Shown in pieces: positions 61,695 through 64,000 of a stretch of 64,000 nt of DNA (positions within the stretch are counted from its first letter, which is position 1; each line of letters begins with the position of its first letter). The notes under the pieces were generated by a model, which was given only the letters and a program-made list of their open reading frames with translations, had not been told where the DNA came from and made no database searches. This DNA is from Bradyrhizobium sp. CCGE-LA001 (GTDB taxonomy: Bacteria; Pseudomonadota; Alphaproteobacteria; Rhizobiales; Xanthobacteraceae): NCBI RefSeq assembly GCF_000296215.2, contig NZ_CP013949.1, forward strand, positions 930,001 to 994,000, in the 5' to 3' direction. The translations under genes were made by a program, and so were the position numbers.

Positions 61695-63452
61695 TTACGG
61701 CCCCAAAATCCCTTCCTCGATCGCCTTGATCTGCAGCGCGAGATATTTCGAGTTGATGCGGCACTGCGCGAGGCTGCCGGCGATGAACCAGAGGCCGGGC
61801 TGCTTCGTACGCGCATACATGTTGCGCAGCTCGAAGCCGTCGCCAAAGCCCCAGATCGGGCCGACGCGGTCGGCGACGGCGTCGCCGAACAGTTTTCGCA
61901 CCAGATATTCTTGCGGCTTGTAGCCGGTGGAGAGCACGATCAGGTCGGCGGCAATGGTCGTGCCGTCCCTCATCTGCGCGCCATCGGCGGTGAAGCTCTC
62001 GATGTCGGAGAACTGCCTGAGCTTGATGACGCCTTCGACGATGAGGTTGGAGCAGCCGACGTTGAAATAATAGCCGCCGCCACGGGTCAGATATTTGAAC
62101 TGCCAGCCGGTGCCGGCCTCGCCGAAGTCGAGCTTGAAGCCGACTCGGGAGAGGCCGTCGAGCAGTTCCCTGTCGAGCTCCTTCGATTGCTCGGTCAGCA
62201 TCACATGCGTCTTCCTCGCAAGCGGCGTCGGCATCGAGGCAGCGATCAGATCGTTGTCCTCGAGCGTGCCCTCATTGTAGGTCGCATAGGCAAGCTGGGC
62301 CGATGGCTCGATGTTGGTGACCAGTGTCGGCGAGCGCTGCACCAGCGTCACCTCGGCGCCGCTGGAATGCAGGTCCTGCGCGATGTCGTGGCCGCTGTTG
62401 CCGGTGCCGATCACGATGGCGCACTTGCCGGTCCAGTTCTCGCCGTCCTCGTAGCGGCTGGAATGCACCAGCGTGCCCTTGAAATTGCCGAGCGTCGGAA
62501 TGTCCGGGATGTTCGGGATGCCGCTGACGCCGGTTGCCATCACCACATGGCGCGGATGCATGGCACGCGTGCTGCCGTCGGCGCGGCGCAGCGTGACAGT
62601 CCAGTGACCTTCGGCCTCGTCATACGCGCCGCCTTCGAACTCGGTGCCCGTCCAGAAATTCAGCTCCATGGCCTCGACATAGGCTTCGAACCAGTTGGCG
62701 AGCTTGTCCTTGGGGATATAGGTCGGCCAGTTCGGCGGAAAGGGCATGTAGGGCAGGTGATTGACCTGAACCTGGTTGTGCAGCGTCAGCGCATGGTAGC
62801 GCTTGCGCCAATTGTCGCCGATGCGTGCCTCGCGGTCGACGATCAGGGTGTCGATTTGCAGCTGCTTCAGCCGCGCCGCGATCGCAAGACCGGCCTGGCC
62901 GCCGCCGACCACCAGCACGGTCGGGTCGCGATCACCGTAGTCGCGTGAGACGTTGCGCAGGTCGAGCCAGTTCGGCCCGCGGAAATCGCGCGAATAGGCT
63001 TGGCCGCGCGGCCGCGACGTGCCGAGCTGTTCCTCGAATCCCTTGAGCTCGTCGAGGGCAGTCAGCAATGTCCACGCTTTCAGGCGGTCGTCGGGGCCAT
63101 CGGGAATGAGCCGGACAATGCCGCTGCCGCGGCCGATCGCAGTCTCGAAATTGAAGATCGCTTCGATAGTATTGGTGCCGGCGCGCGTCACCCAGCGCGG
63201 CGGGGCGCGGTTGGGAGCGACCCTGAAACCAGTCGGCCTCGCCTTGGGCCCGAGCGTGGTCAGCCCCTGCGCGATCGTATCGCGGCCGGCGACCGTCTGC
63301 AGGTTCCAGCTCAGCGCCAGCACATCGCGCCAAAAACTATCGGCGAGGAAGAGGTCGTCCAGCGAGGCTGGATCGGGCTGGTCCAGCCTGCGCTCGAACG
63401 CATCGAGCCAGACTTGCACGGCGACGGAAATATCTTTCGTCCTGTCCAGCAT
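61695..63452 (-). CDS. Flavin monooxygenase with N-terminal NTF2-like domain
   Basis: 585 residues. The first ~135 residues look like a SnoaL/NTF2-like cone (VAVQVWLDAFERRL, RVAPNRAPPRWVTRAGTNTI). FAD binding VVGGGQAGLAIAARL is at 182-196, and the NADPH motif IGTGNSGHDIAQDLHSSG comes later, as in class B flavin monooxygenases. LSTGYKPQEYLV is also typical. The FMO fingerprint FxGxxxHxxxY is poorly kept. It oxidises a small organic molecule; which one is not known. The NHL gene follows on the strand and an acyl-CoA ligase lies upstream. Confidence 0.83.
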   Translation of the reverse strand: MLDRTKDISVAVQVWLDAFERRLDQPDPASLDDLFLADSFWRDVLALSWNLQTVAGRDTIAQGLTTLGPKARPTGFRVAPNRAPPRWVTRAGTNTIEAIFNFETAIGRGSGIVRLIPDGPDDRLKAWTLLTALDELKGFEEQLGTSRPRGQAYSRDFRGPNWLDLRNVSRDYGDRDPTVLVVGGGQAGLAIAARLKQLQIDTLIVDREARIGDNWRKRYHALTLHNQVQVNHLPYMPFPPNWPTYIPKDKLANWFEAYVEAMELNFWTGTEFEGGAYDEAEGHWTVTLRRADGSTRAMHPRHVVMATGVSGIPNIPDIPTLGNFKGTLVHSSRYEDGENWTGKCAIVIGTGNSGHDIAQDLHSSGAEVTLVQRSPTLVTNIEPSAQLAYATYNEGTLEDNDLIAASMPTPLARKTHVMLTEQSKELDRELLDGLSRVGFKLDFGEAGTGWQFKYLTRGGGYYFNVGCSNLIVEGVIKLRQFSDIESFTADGAQMRDGTTIAADLIVLSTGYKPQEYLVRKLFGDAVADRVGPIWGFGDGFELRNMYARTKQPGLWFIAGSLAQCRINSKYLALQIKAIEEGILGP

Positions 63453-63604
63453 GCGACCTCGTGGCCGTCTTCGCGGCGTTTCCTCTGGTCGAGGCTACAC
63501 AGTTTCGCGGGCGGCCAAAAGCCGATGACCCGAGCAATACCGGCATATGGCCCTGCTCGGACGGAATATGCCGGCGACGCTTGGCCCGGCTCGGCGGCGG
63601 GCGA

Positions 63605-64000
63605 CTAAGGGCTGCCCGGCCTCCGGTCTGCCCAATAGGGGTCGCGCAGCTTGCGCTTGAAGATCTTTCCGGTCGCCTCGCGGGGCAGCGCGTCCTGGAA
63701 TTGAACCTCCTTCGGCACCTTGAAATTGGCGAGCCGCTCGCGCAGGAAAGCCTGCACTGCGGCGGCGGAGAGCTGCGCGTCCCCTTCCGGCTCGATGCAG
63801 GCGCACAGCCGTTCGCCATATTCGGCGTCGGGAATGCCGAACACGGCGCAATCGCGCACCCCTGGCATGGCGATCAGCACGCCCTCGATCTCGGCCGGAT
63901 AGATGTTGACGCCGCCGGAGATCACCATGTCGCGCTTGCGGTCGCAGAGGAAGAGATAACCGTCCTCGTCGAGATAGCCGACGTCGCCGACGCTGACGAG
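63605..64000 (-). CDS. Acyl-CoA synthetase, C-terminal part
   Basis: The frame is open to the end of the window, so the gene continues beyond it. The 131 visible codons include VSVGDVGYLDEDGYLFLCDR, KRDMVISGGVNIYPAEIEGV and LPREATGKIFKRKLRDPYW with the catalytic Lys. This is the C-terminal domain of an AMP-forming acyl-CoA ligase, close to the one at 26928. Substrate unknown. Confidence 0.85.
   Translation of the reverse strand, partial: LVSVGDVGYLDEDGYLFLCDRKRDMVISGGVNIYPAEIEGVLIAMPGVRDCAVFGIPDAEYGERLCACIEPEGDAQLSAAAVQAFLRERLANFKVPKEVQFQDALPREATGKIFKRKLRDPYWADRRPGSP

Noticed and set aside
60439..61923. A 494-codon plus-strand frame opposite the NHL gene
   Set aside because: Spans two genes and a palindrome, with no domain.

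Overview
The window is chromosomal DNA of a high-GC alphaproteobacterium, most likely Bradyrhizobium or a close relative in the Nitrobacteraceae. This rests on the cyclic beta-glucan exporter of the NdvA type, the ispH-thrB-rnhA gene order, the cell-cycle-type DUF1013 regulator, many small secreted proteins of rhizobial type, and long imperfect palindromes scattered between genes that resemble the dispersed intergenic palindromes of this lineage. No phage genes, transposases, CRISPR arrays or rRNA genes were seen. One tRNA (Leu, CAA) is present. The genome assignment comes from protein recognition and has not been tested by alignment.

Layout. 1-9 kb: the end of a TRAP-type transporter with its DUF1850 partner, an SDR dehydrogenase, a membrane protein, a Na+/H+ antiporter, two tandem TPR proteins with LprI-like tails, propionyl-CoA synthetase (prpE) and small proteins. 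9-20 kb: a DUF1013 regulator, ispH-thrB-rnhA, a peroxiredoxin, DUF924, fadD, a D,D-carboxypeptidase, an NdvA-like exporter and an orphan NMT1-type binding protein. 20-30 kb: a secreted Gly/Tyr-rich protein, hisE, a DedA/YqaA membrane protein, aspA, and a lipid/nitronate block with two nitronate-monooxygenase paralogs around a thioesterase, a 32-residue membrane protein and an acyl-CoA ligase.

29-38 kb: a run of small exported proteins, a NarX/NarL-type two-component pair, a dehalogenase/epoxide-hydrolase-like enzyme, a VOC protein and an arginase-fold protein with altered metal ligands. 38-46 kb: tRNA-Leu, dsbB, an AbrB-family membrane protein, PsiF, a TetR regulator facing two thioesterases across twin palindromic operators, a DsbA-like oxidoreductase, and a serine hydrolase behind a HtrA-like protein whose catalytic triad is lost. 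46-54 kb: an M20 amidohydrolase followed by a complete Dpp/Opp-type peptide ABC transporter. 54-64 kb: a PAS-GGDEF cyclase with a palindrome over its ribosome binding site, dodecin, a DMT exporter, a divergent GT87 / GH16 pair, an HNH endonuclease, an NHL-repeat protein with a Cys cluster, an NTF2-flavin monooxygenase fusion and the end of an acyl-CoA ligase.

Functionally the window combines housekeeping (isoprenoid, threonine and histidine synthesis, wall remodelling, disulfide formation) with a large share of acyl-CoA activation and hydrolysis (four AMP-forming ligases and three thioesterases) and solute uptake. The least ordinary items are the pseudo-HtrA operon, the nitronate-monooxygenase paralog with Gln in place of the catalytic His, the TetR/thioesterase switch, the tandem TPR-LprI pair, the arginase-like protein and the palindrome on the GGDEF start. 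None of these proves a new system by itself.
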